Positions 23,892 to 34,218 of a stretch of 64,000 nucleotides of DNA are shown here, one piece after another. The translations under genes and the position numbers were made by a program. The first letter of the stretch is position 1; the number at the start of each line of letters is the position of its first letter. The DNA is from Galdieria partita (taxonomy: Eukaryota > Rhodophyta > Bangiophyceae > Galdieriales > Galdieriaceae): NCBI GenBank assembly GCA_025991245.1, contig BQMJ01000058.1, forward strand, positions 62,001 to 126,000, read 5' to 3'. The notes beneath the pieces are model-generated. The model made no database searches. It was not told where the DNA came from and saw only the letters and a list, made by a program, of their open reading frames with translations.

Positions 23892-25319
23892 TTATCGTTG
23901 AGTGCAGATACTTTGCCAAGATTCTATAACTTTCTCTAATAAACTGGCCAGACTGCTTTTATCTTCGAGTGGTAAAGAAACCGGAAGCTGCTTGACTTTG
24001 GGACGGCAACTATTATCCGACCAACATTGATGCACAGTAAAGTTATGCGTTCTCTTTTCCATATTTTCCAAATAAACAGTAGGGTCCTCCACGTCATAAC
24101 GAAAGTACCTGAGAGTGCTCAAGTTTGCAAATGTTTCATACACTTTGGTTGGAAGAAAATGATAAGGAAATATCTCCACAACATGTGAATCGGGTGGCAT
24201 CCAAAGATAGTGTACGTTGCCAGCTCCATGAATAGATATGAGAAGAGTAATTTGAGAAAACAACTCGATATCTTCTTCCAATCGATGACCACTTCTGCGA
24301 CAAGTTTGCTTGGAATGTTCCGTGATATCGTCACATACCGGATAACCAAAACAGCCTGTAGATGAACATACTGCATTGGGGGAATCAAAGACACGAATAT
24401 TCTCACGAGATATGCCTTTGTTTTCCAGAAAGTGAATCAATTGGTCAATATTCATGATCTGTCTAGCTCTTACTCTTCGTTGAATGATCCATACTTGATT
24501 TTTCTTGTCTCTCTTTATATGATGACAATGTTTGGGAATCTGAATACCATATTTATCCTGAACCAGCTTCTTTAAATAAACAGAGAAAGCAGAGGAGTCT
24601 GCAGTACCGATATATGACTGATCTATGCGAATAACACGCTCCCAACAAATGGCGTCATAGTCAGTCATTCGAGATTGATTCAATTCGACAATTTGTTTCT
24701 CAGGGATATGATACAACGAGAGATCAAGTAGTTGCTCATCTGCCTGTTTTCTCGTTTTCAAATGTCGAAATGTCATCGAAATATTTTCAGTTGGCCATCG
24801 TTCCTGTGCCATTTTCCAGGCACTCACCACCGGTAATAGATGAAAATAAAGATGAGCTCCTGACTCTTCCATTCTCAAGTCGTCAAATAGTAGTGAAACT
24901 CCCGGAATCCACTTTGTATTGGCAGAAGACTGGGGTTTATTGTTGAGTTGTACCAATTTGGGTGAATCTCGTACAAACTTTGGAAGTAACTTGTAGTCAT
25001 CTTTGTGCACCACGAAGGAACCTCGTTTGGGAGCATAACACAAATTCTTGACTTTCCATATAGTATTAACTCCTCTTACATTATTCCAGGAAAAATTGTC
25101 GATTTCCTGTTCTCCTTGCCACCACTCAGTGGTTTCTCTACAAGTGGGTTGTGGCAATGACAAGCCAGTAACTGGAGAGTGATATGCGGCAAACAAGTTT
25201 GTGTTGTCATCTCTTCGTATCATCAGATAAGAAACATTGGTCTGCCACCACTTCCATAGTCCTAATAGAATGATACATGTCCACAGTTTATGACTTGTTA
25301 TGAGAGTTTTCAAAGACAT
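23892..25319 (-). CDS. Family 61 glycosyltransferase (DUF563), type II membrane protein
   Basis: Single exon, 475 aa. One hydrophobic anchor lies at about residues 8-25, then a lumenal domain. The GT61 hallmark appears as ISIHGAGNVHYLWMPPDSHV followed by EIFPYHF. EGF-domain or arabinoxylan-type GT61 enzymes share this core. The Golgi location and glycan role are inferred. The 5' end is head-to-head with the RING1-like gene, and the shared region holds an E2F-like motif at 25377-25385. Confidence 0.85.
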   Translation of the reverse strand: MSLKTLITSHKLWTCIILLGLWKWWQTNVSYLMIRRDDNTNLFAAYHSPVTGLSLPQPTCRETTEWWQGEQEIDNFSWNNVRGVNTIWKVKNLCYAPKRGSFVVHKDDYKLLPKFVRDSPKLVQLNNKPQSSANTKWIPGVSLLFDDLRMEESGAHLYFHLLPVVSAWKMAQERWPTENISMTFRHLKTRKQADEQLLDLSLYHIPEKQIVELNQSRMTDYDAICWERVIRIDQSYIGTADSSAFSVYLKKLVQDKYGIQIPKHCHHIKRDKKNQVWIIQRRVRARQIMNIDQLIHFLENKGISRENIRVFDSPNAVCSSTGCFGYPVCDDITEHSKQTCRRSGHRLEEDIELFSQITLLISIHGAGNVHYLWMPPDSHVVEIFPYHFLPTKVYETFANLSTLRYFRYDVEDPTVYLENMEKRTHNFTVHQCWSDNSCRPKVKQLPVSLPLEDKSSLASLLEKVIESWQSICTQR

Positions 25320-25376
25320 CCCCAACAATTCCCCTCCCTCGAAGGAAAAATGCTATTTGAAAAGGGTCTCATCCAT

Positions 25377-25385
25377 TTTGGCGCT
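25377..25385 (+). promoter_or_regulatory. E2F-like site between GT61 and RING1-like genes
   Basis: TTTTGGCGC matches the E2F core. It lies 58 bp upstream of the GT61 start and about 120 bp before the preferred RING1-like start. Motif match only. Confidence 0.4.
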
Positions 25386-25502
25386 CAACACAACACGGCC
25401 ATTCTCTCTCTCTCTTCTCAGTTTGTAACAGTGGGTGAATGTGACTTGTGTGTTCATGACAACCATTTCAAGTTTTTAACTCCGTACAACCTACCCTCTA
25501 CC

Positions 25503-26006
25503 ATGAACAATTGTAATATAAACCAGGAAAACAACTACGCGTCAATAGAGAACGTCCCTGTGTTACCGTTGGTGTTCGACTCCGTTGCTTGCAAGGTTCC
25601 AGAGTCTCTGGCAAAGTCTTTTATGACCTGTCCACTATGTAAGGATTTTTTGAAAAAGGTTACCACTGTAACTGTTTGTCTACATCGCTTTTGTGAAAGC
25701 TGTATCAAGAAATACTTGAAAGCAATAAGTATGAAATGTCCCGTGTGTGGGATTCGGTTGTCCTCCTTACGACAATTGAGAACGGATGTAGAATATGGAC
25801 GTCTTGTAGAGGAACTACAAAAGGTAATAACAGAATCTTTTTTCATCTACTAGGTTTCTGTTTACTGAAAAGATCAAACACAGGGTTTGCCTGCACAACG
25901 TAAAGACATGGAACTCACAAGAGCTCAAGAACAGAATATCCACATCAAAACAGAAACTAGCAACTCTGAAGAACCACATGAAACAACCTCCAAGTCGATA
26001 ATATAG
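25503..26006 (+). CDS. RING1-like (Polycomb PRC1-type) RING protein
   Basis: Exons 25503-25823 and 25884-26006 give 147 aa. The C3HC4 RING reads CPLCKDFLKK, CLHRFCESCI and CPVCGIRL, followed by SSLRQLRTD. The CLHRFC core and the S-x-R-x-LR-x-D block are the RING1A/B (RNF2) pattern of the PRC1 H2A ubiquitin ligase. No RAWUL domain is present after the RING, unlike animal RING1. The frame is open up to an ATG at 25290 that lies inside the opposite GT61 gene. I prefer the ATG at 25503, and 25350 is also possible. Confidence 0.62.
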
Positions 26007-26109
26007 TTGTTCTGTTATCAGTGACATATCAGTCCCCGAAATTTTCCAAAATGAGATCGAAATTATTTATATGGATGGATGTATCATCTTTCATTTCTTC
26101 ATGCTTCTT

Positions 26110-27007
26110 CTATTGGTCAAGATCGTTGTTACGTATAATAGCACGAATGAATGCCTTTACATAATCGGGACCATCATGAGCAGCGTCAGGGAATCCCAAC
26201 GAGTGTAAAAGTTGTGGCTAGTCAACACACAAGTTATGAAACGTTGATTTTCCTTTTGAATTTCTTTTCACTTACCGCATAAGGAGAACGTAAACCAGCA
26301 TTCAAAATATGGACTTGTTCACGAAATGAAGAACTTGAAAGGACTTGGATAAGACCCTCTCTAGTTTGGTCGTCTTTTGGAAGGTATTTGAATAAACTAT
26401 GAATGGACTATAAAAAAAACGAGTTAGTCAAAGCCAATTGTCACTCCTTACTCACTTGTTCCACGTTGGGGTGCGATACAATAGGAATAACACGTTCAGC
26501 AGATAATATTTGACAAAGGTCTGTAACAGGTGGTGGTCGATATTGTCGTAAACTTTGTAAAACTGTTTCCAATGAGTTGGCTACAGTTGAAGAACAATCG
26601 TTGTTCATTCTTTTCTCACTTGTGTTGTCGTGAATGAGTTGTTGAATATGGTGAGCGTAATAGTTACCGTCTCTATCCATTGTTGGACGTTCTTGTAACC
26701 AATAAAAATATTTGTTGGTTTTACTGCAGTCTTTTAACACGTAAATATGGCCATCCCGAACACCGTCAACTCTTTGAAACACAGCTTGACTAGAAAGTTT
26801 CAAGTCTTGTTCAACGACCCCAGTTTCTCCATTCTTCCACTGTAGATGTAACTGATCATTGATCAAACACAGAATGAGAGTTCCCTTTCTTGGTTCAGAT
26901 ATGATTCTCTTATTTTCTAGTCTAGCAGTTCCCATGGCTACTTGAAATAGGACGATGGTCTCATGATTTCCAGTCATCACACCAACAACATCCTTTGATC
27001 CTTCCAT
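26110..27007 (-). CDS. 26S proteasome ubiquitin receptor Rpn13 (ADRM1)
   Basis: Exons 26456-27007, 26276-26407 and 26110-26217, all phase 0, give 263 aa. The N-terminal Pru domain is recognisable by RKGTLILCLINDQLHLQWK, DGHIYVLKD and YFYWLQE. The C-terminal DEUBAD-like domain includes PNVEQSIHSLFKYLPKD and QLLHSLGFP. In the known family Pru binds Rpn2 and ubiquitin, and DEUBAD recruits UCH37. The linker is much shorter than in the human protein (~407 aa). The start at 27007 fits the Pru domain; an ATG at 27076 would add 23 residues. Confidence 0.88.
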
Positions 27008-27245
27008 AACCAAAATATAAATTCTCCTTTCTAGCAACAAAACAACAAAGTCTCTTTTATTGAAAACAACGACCATTCAAATAGTCCAGTTATGAAGGAA
27101 AAACAAATATTCCAAACATATTCACTCTGATGACTCTCATCAGGAGCGCTTCATATCTTTGGACATGTTCAAAAACATATCCATATCTTTACCTATTGAT
27201 GCCCATATTGTTGAATACATACCTGTGACCTATATATAAATATTT

Positions 27246-27739
27246 CTACCTACCGGGACGTCTTCTTGAAGGAAATCGCTTCCAACCTTCACTTCCAGCC
27301 ACTCTTGGTTCCATTCCTTTTCTTTGTCTTAGTTCATCCAGAGTAGGAGCTTGAGGCACTTTCACGGGACTGCCAGCAGCTCTCACTCGAACTTCTGGTG
27401 AAGTCGACTTTGTAGTAGCTTCTTTTGAAGTCTTTGTTGTTGTTTTGCTGAATAAGCCACTATTGGGATTATCATCCACATACAAAGCTCCAGTATCTTT
27501 GGATGGTTGTCCTTTGGTTCCTTTTATCTGAGGCAAAGGTAGCTTAGGCACATTGAATCGTATTCCAGGTAACTTGATTGCAAATATCTAAAAGCAACAT
27601 GCCTCTGAATCCTTTCCGACAATTTCAGACGACTTACGTTGTTTTGTACTCTCCATTGGGTTTCCAAAGCCAAGCTAGTTGTTAAAGCAGATATCATATT
27701 TTGTGTAGCCACATTGGTGAGTGGTACTGCAGTTATCAT
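27246..27739 (-). CDS. Hypothetical protein, 147 aa
   Basis: Exons 27638-27739 and 27246-27587 join in phase 0. Residues 1-55 are moderately hydrophobic. The rest is rich in Lys, Pro, Ser and Thr, with a basic end (FPSRRRPGR). I do not recognise a family. The composition suggests a disordered or RNA/DNA-binding tail, but no function can be assigned. A GT immediately before the stop could mark another exon. Confidence 0.45.
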
Positions 27740-28001
27740 TGCACTTGTTTGTATCCCCAAGTCAACCACAATCAGCAGATGATGGGAGATCGACCTCTCA
27801 TTGCTCTTGATAAGTGGGTCATCCAGTCATTTTCTTGTATAGGGAATGATCATAGAATAGGAACAACTATAGATACTAAGCATTTCATCTGTTTTCATTA
27901 TCGCATATCCATAAAATATTCTTTTGATTCCTATTCTATATCCTATGAATGGATTTCTTTCTTCCCTCCCTCCAATGCTTTGGTCATAGAAAAGAAATCC
28001 A

Positions 28002-29291
28002 ATGTCAACTCGTCTTTCATTGTTGGGAATAACTGCGTCTATTTCTCTTGTATTATTCCTTTATGGTTTGGTACATATATGTACTCATTATGGCATCTTC
28101 AGTGGCTCACAACAACGGGGATTCAGTCCACTCTATACAGGGCAACCTTCCCCTGTTTCTATATCGCAAGAGTTGGAACAAATAGCAAAGTCTCAGTTAC
28201 AACCTTGGATTGGGTATCAAATGAACCAATCCGACGTCAAAGACTATGCAAAACGAAAAGAGTATCTCTATGTAGTGGAAATCAAAAACGGCACTTTGCA
28301 TATTCCCGAGTATGTTGACAAGGAATTCGAGTACAATCAAAATGTTGAGCCTCTCGTTACGGTCATACAACAAATTCTAAAGGAAGAGAACAATATTCAA
28401 GATACCTTTTTATTCCTCAATCTATTAGATGAACCCAGAAATCCTAACAAAGTACGTTGTCAACAAGCTGGAATGTGGAACAAGATCGAGAAATATCACG
28501 GCTTTCCTTTATCTTTGATCGAAGAAAGCAAAGATATGCCTTGGTTTCCTATCCTTTCTCCTGCTAAAATATCCGACTGTTTTGAAGATATATTGGTACC
28601 TTTTGGTGACTTGTTGGAACCTCTCAAGTTGGAAGAAATGAGAAAGACGACTCCTACTTGTGAAAAGTGGAATACGACGAAAAGACTTATGACTGCCCTT
28701 TTTCGAGGAAGTCCAACGGGACATTCCTTCAAAGAGGGTCGTAATCATCGTTTAGCGTTGATCAAAGCTTGTGACAATGAGCAAAGTCGATATTTGCGAA
28801 ACTACTTAGCCCATTCTTCTTCAATGGAAGACTTGTTGAGTCTATTTCCAGAGGGTGGTCCTCTCTGTGATGCTGCGTTAACTCATCAAGTAGACTTGAA
28901 TATATCAGACGTTTCTTCACCTATTTATTTTCTTCCTATGAAAGTATGGGAAGAGATCACTTTTTTTGTATTGGATATCGATGGCAATTCTTATTCTAGA
29001 AGATTGGCTAATCTATGTTTTGCGGATGTCGATATTATTCGATTGGGAATATTCGAAGACTTGTTATTGATGTTGTTGAAGAATGGAACTCATTATAGAC
29101 ATGTTCAAATAGATCATAGCGACCTCTTTTCCACTCTAATCTATATGAGGACTCAGCTTTCTTATTCCCAACAACTTTGTAGAAACAAGTTTCAAAGATG
29201 TCAACAGGTGGTTAACTATCCAAACATGAAATATTATATGCAAGTTTTATTAGAAGAATATTCTCGTCAAGTGATCTTTCTCTCCTCATAA
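28002..29291 (+). CDS. Family 90 glycosyltransferase (CAP10/POGLUT-like), type II
   Basis: Single exon, 429 aa. A hydrophobic anchor lies at about residues 8-28. The GT90 core LFRGSPTGHSFKEGRNHRLA carries the RGS/T and Arg-Leu residues of the CAP10 motif, followed by VLDIDGNSYSRRLANL. Relatives add xylose or glucose to proteins or fungal polysaccharides in the ER/Golgi. It lacks a clear KDEL end. Acceptor and donor cannot be inferred. This is the second intronless type II glycosyltransferase in the window after the GT61 gene. Confidence 0.78.
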   Translation: MSTRLSLLGITASISLVLFLYGLVHICTHYGIFSGSQQRGFSPLYTGQPSPVSISQELEQIAKSQLQPWIGYQMNQSDVKDYAKRKEYLYVVEIKNGTLHIPEYVDKEFEYNQNVEPLVTVIQQILKEENNIQDTFLFLNLLDEPRNPNKVRCQQAGMWNKIEKYHGFPLSLIEESKDMPWFPILSPAKISDCFEDILVPFGDLLEPLKLEEMRKTTPTCEKWNTTKRLMTALFRGSPTGHSFKEGRNHRLALIKACDNEQSRYLRNYLAHSSSMEDLLSLFPEGGPLCDAALTHQVDLNISDVSSPIYFLPMKVWEEITFFVLDIDGNSYSRRLANLCFADVDIIRLGIFEDLLLMLLKNGTHYRHVQIDHSDLFSTLIYMRTQLSYSQQLCRNKFQRCQQVVNYPNMKYYMQVLLEEYSRQVIFLSS

Positions 29292-29346
29292 CCTTTTTTC
29301 TATCTACTCTCTTGACTCCTTTTCCAACATTCCAATACAATACTTT

Positions 29347-29804
29347 TCAATCGGTTCCTAATACTTTCATATGATTCCTATTCTCAACACAACAATGATT
29401 CTTTTCCACATACACTTTTTCTGCCATAGCATCCACATACAACAACTTGTCTCTTGTTTGTTGCAACGCCAACGACAACTCGACAGTTTTCTTCTCAACT
29501 TGTTCCACGTTCAAACCCAACACCGCTCTGTTGGCAATATCTAAAATAACCAATATTCTGCATCATCTTTCTATCTATCCAATATTTCAAATAACTAACC
29601 CATATGACTAGCCACGTTTTCTACCATCTAACCTCAGAGCTATTCTTCAATACCCAAATATTCATCCTATTTCACACTTACGCGTTCCATTTCTTCACTC
29701 GTTTGTTGGATAAAGTGGTTCAAGTCTTGTTGGATATTTTGCAACTGTTGAATCAACTGATAAGTCGAGTCGAGAGGTTCATTGTCCTCTGCTGTGGACG
29801 ACAT
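29347..29804 (-). CDS. Small coiled-coil protein, 114 aa (possible BLOC-1/BORC-type subunit)
   Basis: Exons 29682-29804, 29600-29627 (28 nt) and 29347-29540 join in phase. Nearly the whole protein is amphipathic helix, with [19 protein letters not shown] near the N-terminus and a second heptad region around [12 protein letters not shown]. The size and pattern resemble BLOC-1/BORC or other small coiled-coil subunits, but I cannot assign one. Its ATG overlaps the ATG of the opposite CWC24 gene. Confidence 0.6.
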
Positions 29805-30540
29805 GTTGGGAGAAGATGACGATCTTTGGAGTCAACTGGGTCAGTTGAATAGAAGAAAGAGAAAACCAACCACCCTCAAGTCTACTCAGTTATCAACTCA
29901 AGAAGAAGAGCAGCCTTGTCATATTATTCCTACAGAGCCTGATAGGAACTCAGTGAATGACACTACAGGAAAGACCTTTACAGGCAAACCTTTTCATTTC
30001 ACTTCGCGTATCAAAAGTGAACCCTTAAAGCACCTTGTTTATGATTCTAATCGTTCAGCTATGCCTTCAGGACCTCAAGACCAGCGAGCAACTGTGGAAG
30101 AAGAACCGACTGAACAGAAAAAGGCGCGAGGCATCTTTGGACCTAAAAAGGCGCCATCGCATATTCGAGTGAGTGTTCGTTTTGACTACCAACCAGATAT
30201 TTGTAAAGACTACAAAGAAACTGGATATTGTGGGTTTGGAGACGCTTGCAAGTTTCTCCATGACCGTAGTGACTATAAAAGTGGTTGGCAATTGGACCAA
30301 GAGTGGGAAGAAAAACAGAAACGAAAGACTCAAGACGAAAAGAAGAAACAACCCGAAGACCAACTTCCTTTTGCTTGTTTTATATGTAGAAAGTCTTTTG
30401 AGTCACCTGTTGTAACGTTGTGTGGACATTACTTTTGTGAGTCTTGTGCACTTGAGTATCATCGCAAGAACGGTGGTAAGTGTGCAGTATGTTCCAAAGC
30501 TACAAAGGGAGTATTTAATACAGCTCACAAGTTAAAGTAA
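29803..30540 (+). CDS. Spliceosomal zinc-finger protein CWC24/RNF113
   Basis: Single exon, 245 aa. A CCCH finger ([20 protein letters not shown]) is followed by [12 protein letters not shown]. The C-terminal C3HC4 RING reads [17 protein letters not shown] and CAVC, ending [10 protein letters not shown]. This order is specific to RNF113A/Cwc24, which stabilises the 5' splice site before the first splicing step. The N-terminal ~120 residues are disordered. The start shares a CATG with the divergent coiled-coil gene. No other upstream ATG exists in this frame. Confidence 0.93.
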   Translation: MLGEDDDLWSQLGQLNRRKRKPTTLKSTQLSTQEEEQPCHIIPTEPDRNSVNDTTGKTFTGKPFHFTSRIKSEPLKHLVYDSNRSAMPSGPQDQRATVEEEPTEQKKARGIFGPKKAPSHIRVSVRFDYQPDICKDYKETGYCGFGDACKFLHDRSDYKSGWQLDQEWEEKQKRKTQDEKKKQPEDQLPFACFICRKSFESPVVTLCGHYFCESCALEYHRKNGGKCAVCSKATKGVFNTAHKLK

Positions 30541-30692
30541 TGAAGAGTGCTCCAATGATGAACCAGAACAGATATTGTAGTCTGAGAGACGATGATAACA
30601 TTTTCTCACTACACTTGCAACAGATATTACATTTGGTCTGATGGAGCCATAGAGTTTGTCTACATTTCAACTTTTATTTCTGTTCATATAAC

Positions 30693-32381
30693 TTATCTTA
30701 AACAAGTTCGATAACTGGAGAGCATACTTTTAGATTCCATTGTATCAGCTTTCGTTTTTGTTCCAGGAAAGACATTCCAAAATCTTAAAGTTTCATCACC
30801 TGCTCCAGTTACAATCGACTCATTATCGGGTGATACTGCTAAATACAAAACTCGATAAGTATGTCCAGTCAAGGTTGTCACTTTGGACAGACTTGGATAT
30901 TTCCATACAATTATTTGATTTTGTGAATAGCCGTGTGTAGATACAAACTCATTGACATTTTTGGACCAAGCAATATTACATACTTGTGAACCAGTATCTA
31001 CCGTTTTCAATAAAGTGCCACTGACAACATTCCAAAACCGAATACATCGATCGGCCGTACCTCCTCCAGAACAAAGTAATCCACTTTGATGAGGTGACCA
31101 TGCAATGGCTTTAACAGCAGCCGTATGCTGATCCAATCGACTAACAGGTGACAAACTCCAACTTGGATTCCATATCAACAACTTATTATCGTTTCCACCA
31201 GAAGCCAAATACTTGTCATCATAAGACCATTTCAAACCACAAACTTCTTGTGAATGACCAGAAAGCTCCATGACTTGATTCGAAGGACTCTTCCAATCCC
31301 TTACTCGTATAGAATGGTCTCGAGAACCAGAAGCAAGCAATCTATCATTCCATGAAAGACAACCTACACGTAGCGTATGTCCCATCCATGTTCGAATATT
31401 CTTTAAACAAGAAATATCGTATAAATGAACTTCACCACATCGAGTGCCAACTGCCAATTCCTTTCCTCGAGGACTCCAACTTACAGAACAAATAGCATCA
31501 CCACTAGAAACTTCACAAAGTTTAGTAACTTTACTATTCAATGCATTCCAAAGATATACTGCTCGGTCCAAGCCAACTGCTAAGATATTGTTACACGACC
31601 AATCTACCAAATTGAGATAAAAGTCATCAGCCAAATTAGGAGCATCCAGGACTTTATAAGGCGACTTTATCACTTTCCTTGTCGTAGTAGTAGTGGGTGT
31701 CGATATATTTACTCCTGAAGATAAGAGTCCTTCTAAAGAAAGACTCGTTGGAAAGACTCCAGATTTACTTTTTGAACGAGCTTTGAAACGAAACAGCTTC
31801 TTTGAGCTATTATTCGATGGTTTCCAATCCTTCCAATATCTAACCTCACCAAAAGTTGAATTGAGACCGTTTGAATAGTCTTGAGAACTCCAATCTACTC
31901 CAGACAAGTTACCTGAGGCAAAAGAATCACTATTCTCTACACAACCACTCCATTCACCAAACAATTCTTGCTTCAAGATGTGTTTATAACTAGCTTCCAT
32001 TCTATCTTCTTGGTTCATTACGCTTTCTTCTTCACTGCATTCGTTATCTCTTTCTGAACGAGAATGGTTTGCATTGGATAAAGTACTCGCTGGAGATGCT
32101 CCATTCGATAACCTCAACACACAACTAGAGACAATGTTGTCCGAACAATTTTCCAACCAAGGCAACGGTTTGGACTGTCTTGGAGTTTCTAATAAAGAGA
32201 AAGCTGATACCAAATCTCCACTTTCACGACTAGGAATAAACCTTTTCCTTGGTGAACAACTACTCAAAGATCAAACTAGTCTTATTTACCTGTCACTATA
32301 ACGGTTAGGACGTTTACGAGTTACACTTGGTGGACTAGTAGAAAGACTCGCAATGTCTATATTTTGTTGTTCTATTTCCAT
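30693..32381 (-). CDS. APC/C activator Cdh1/Fizzy-related (FZR1, CCS52)
   Basis: WD40 substrate adaptor of the anaphase-promoting complex. Exons 32290-32381 and 30693-32241 give 546 aa. The 48-nt intron splits the C-box. Splicing AG to GTTTATT restores YSDRFIPSR, a perfect C-box. KSPYKVLDAPNLADDFYLNL is the Cdh1 form of the pre-propeller motif. Seven WD40 repeats follow. The protein ends LR, where animal and yeast activators end IR. The linker between C-box and propeller is long and Ser-rich. Confidence 0.94.
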
Positions 32382-32535
32382 TCTCAAGTTTTCGTTTCTA
32401 CAACACAACATTGCCGAGACAGCAAAGCCATTCACGTGAATTCCTTAGAATGATGGCCAACAATGCCGTTTTCGTGTCTAAATGCAAGTTGGCTCCAAAA
32501 CTTTTTGGAAAAAGAACATAGCAATGATAACAACT

Positions 32536-33470
32536 TTACATTCGTTTACTCTTAGAAAGAGTTGATTTCTCTAATATAGCATCGCAAAAGCTATCCCATG
32601 CAACGGCTCGTTTCTTTTGATTGGATAAAACCAGTTGAGTTAGACTAGTGTTACTTTCTTCCGTGGAGTTGTTCTGCTCAGAGTCAACCAAAGATAAGTT
32701 ACGTTCCTTGATAGACTTGCAACGTTTCAACATCTTCCGTTTGGATTGCTTATACATTCGAGTGGATTGCAAAAGTCCTTTGGATATACAATCGTCATAA
32801 AATCGAACAAAACGAGGAATATCACTTTCGTCACTACAAATAATATAAAATAAAATACTATCATGAAACATAAACACTTGTTTCTATATATTCTACTCTT
32901 ATATAACTTACCGCTGTAAATTTCCTTGAAATCGAATATAAAACTGTTTCAAATCTTCTTCTTCTTCTTTTGACCCTCTATACTTTCTCTATCCATGCAA
33001 TCAAAATTGGTTTCCCTGCAACAAACAAAACAACTTACTTCCATTTCCATAATTCTCTCTTCAGTTACTTGACCAAAATGTTGACGACAAAAACGCAAAA
33101 TATCTTCTGGTGAAAGTTTACCAAAACACTCGTCACTGTCAGGATCTTGGCCTGTTTCATCATATATCTTTCTTTTCTCTTCATCTAAAAGAACTTCAAA
33201 AATATGTTGCAACGACTGAAACTTGGAAGTAGCATCCTATCTTTCAACAGATCATTCAAACCCAAATGACCAGACTAAAAACAACAATAAACATACTTAC
33301 AGGGTCATCGCGGTTCTTATCAGGATGCACTTTTATCACTAGCTTTCTATAAGCCTTCCTGATTTCTTCCTTAGTAGCGCTTGGTGAAACACCAGCTACC
33401 TTTCATAAATATCAACTACGCATCCTACGCTCTTATACTATATACTCCCTACCTCGTAAAAGTCCACCAT
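32536..33470 (-). CDS. DNAJC9-like J-domain histone co-chaperone
   Basis: Exons 33453-33470 (18 nt), 33301-33399, 33039-33236, 32912-32982 and 32536-32833 give 227 aa. The J domain includes the HPD motif (VHPDKNRDD). [14 protein letters not shown] and [20 protein letters not shown] match the post-J helical region of DNAJC9, known to bind H3-H4 and stimulate Hsp70. The C-terminus is basic. The fourth exon begins inside a run of GAA codons, and the acceptor at 32983 was chosen because it restores YRGS. Confidence 0.82.
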
Positions 33471-33659
33471 GCAAATAAATGACCGGGAAAACAATTTCAA
33501 ATATGCTGCAAAACAGCTTTGTAAACACTCAATTGTAATAAACTATTCAGAAAATTGGCCAAAGTGCTTCAACTTGTCTACTTGAAAACGAAGACAAGGT
33601 CATATAGTTCGCTGCTTTGAAAATGATGAAATGATGAAAAAAAGCTATATCACAATAAT

Positions 33660-33733
33660 GCTTCCCTAGCTCAATAGGTTAGAGCATCAGTCTTATGAGC
33701 TGAAGGTTGTGAGTTCGACCCTCACGGGAAGCA
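33660..33733 (+). tRNA. tRNA-Ile (anticodon UAU)
   Basis: A complete 74-nt cloverleaf: 7-bp acceptor stem GCTTCCC/GGGAAGC, D arm GCTC/GAGC, anticodon stem TCAGT/GCTGA with loop CTTATGA, and T arm GTGAG/CTCAC with TTCGACC. Box A and box B are intact, there is no intron, and a T-run follows. The anticodon TAT would read AUA. Position 37 is G, unusual because tRNAs for ANN codons normally carry A37. Confidence 0.9.
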
Positions 33734-33766
33734 TTCATCGATGATTTTTGGGCTTGGACTCTCAGT

Positions 33767-34218
33767 ATGTCAGAAGATCCCTTGCAGGACCTTGCTTTTT
33801 TAGAGGATAGATATATTGCCAAAGGGAAGAAAGAAGGAATCCGTTATATACTACCAGCAAGTTGGTTTCAAGGATTCTTGACTGGTCTCGAAGAAAGCTT
33901 TTCTTTTGTAGCATACGTTGAACGACATAAAAGCGCTGCGGAGTTAATCTTGCAATTGCAACCACTGCTTCCAGTACAATCCTTTGAGTAGGTCTATCTT
34001 AATATTTTTTATCTCATTTTGTCGACCAAGTCATTAGTTTTGAAACTTTAGCGTTTTACTTGAAACAACTCCGAGCTTCGGAGGATGATGCAAAACTCTA
34101 TGAAGACACGAATTGGAGAAAATATATTTATCACTTGTGTCAAAAAGTTCAATACTTGCTTCAAAGTATACAGTTTATTGAACGTCAACTGTTCGCTGAA
34201 TCGGAACTAAGCTTCTAA
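33767..34218 (+). CDS. Yae1/LTO1-like small protein, 133 aa
   Basis: Exons 33767-33987 and 34038-34218 join in phase. FLEDRYIAKGKKEG at the N-terminus resembles the start of the deca-GX3 region of Yae1/LTO1, adaptors that load an Fe-S cluster onto the ribosome-recycling factor ABCE1/Rli1. Only two or three GX3 units remain, so the match is weak. The C-terminal half is helical. It starts 33 bp after the tRNA. Confidence 0.42.

Noticed and set aside
32260-32290. An ultra-short 27-30 nt intron in the Cdh1 gene
   Set aside because: A later acceptor gives a normal 48-nt intron and a perfect C-box DRFIPSR.
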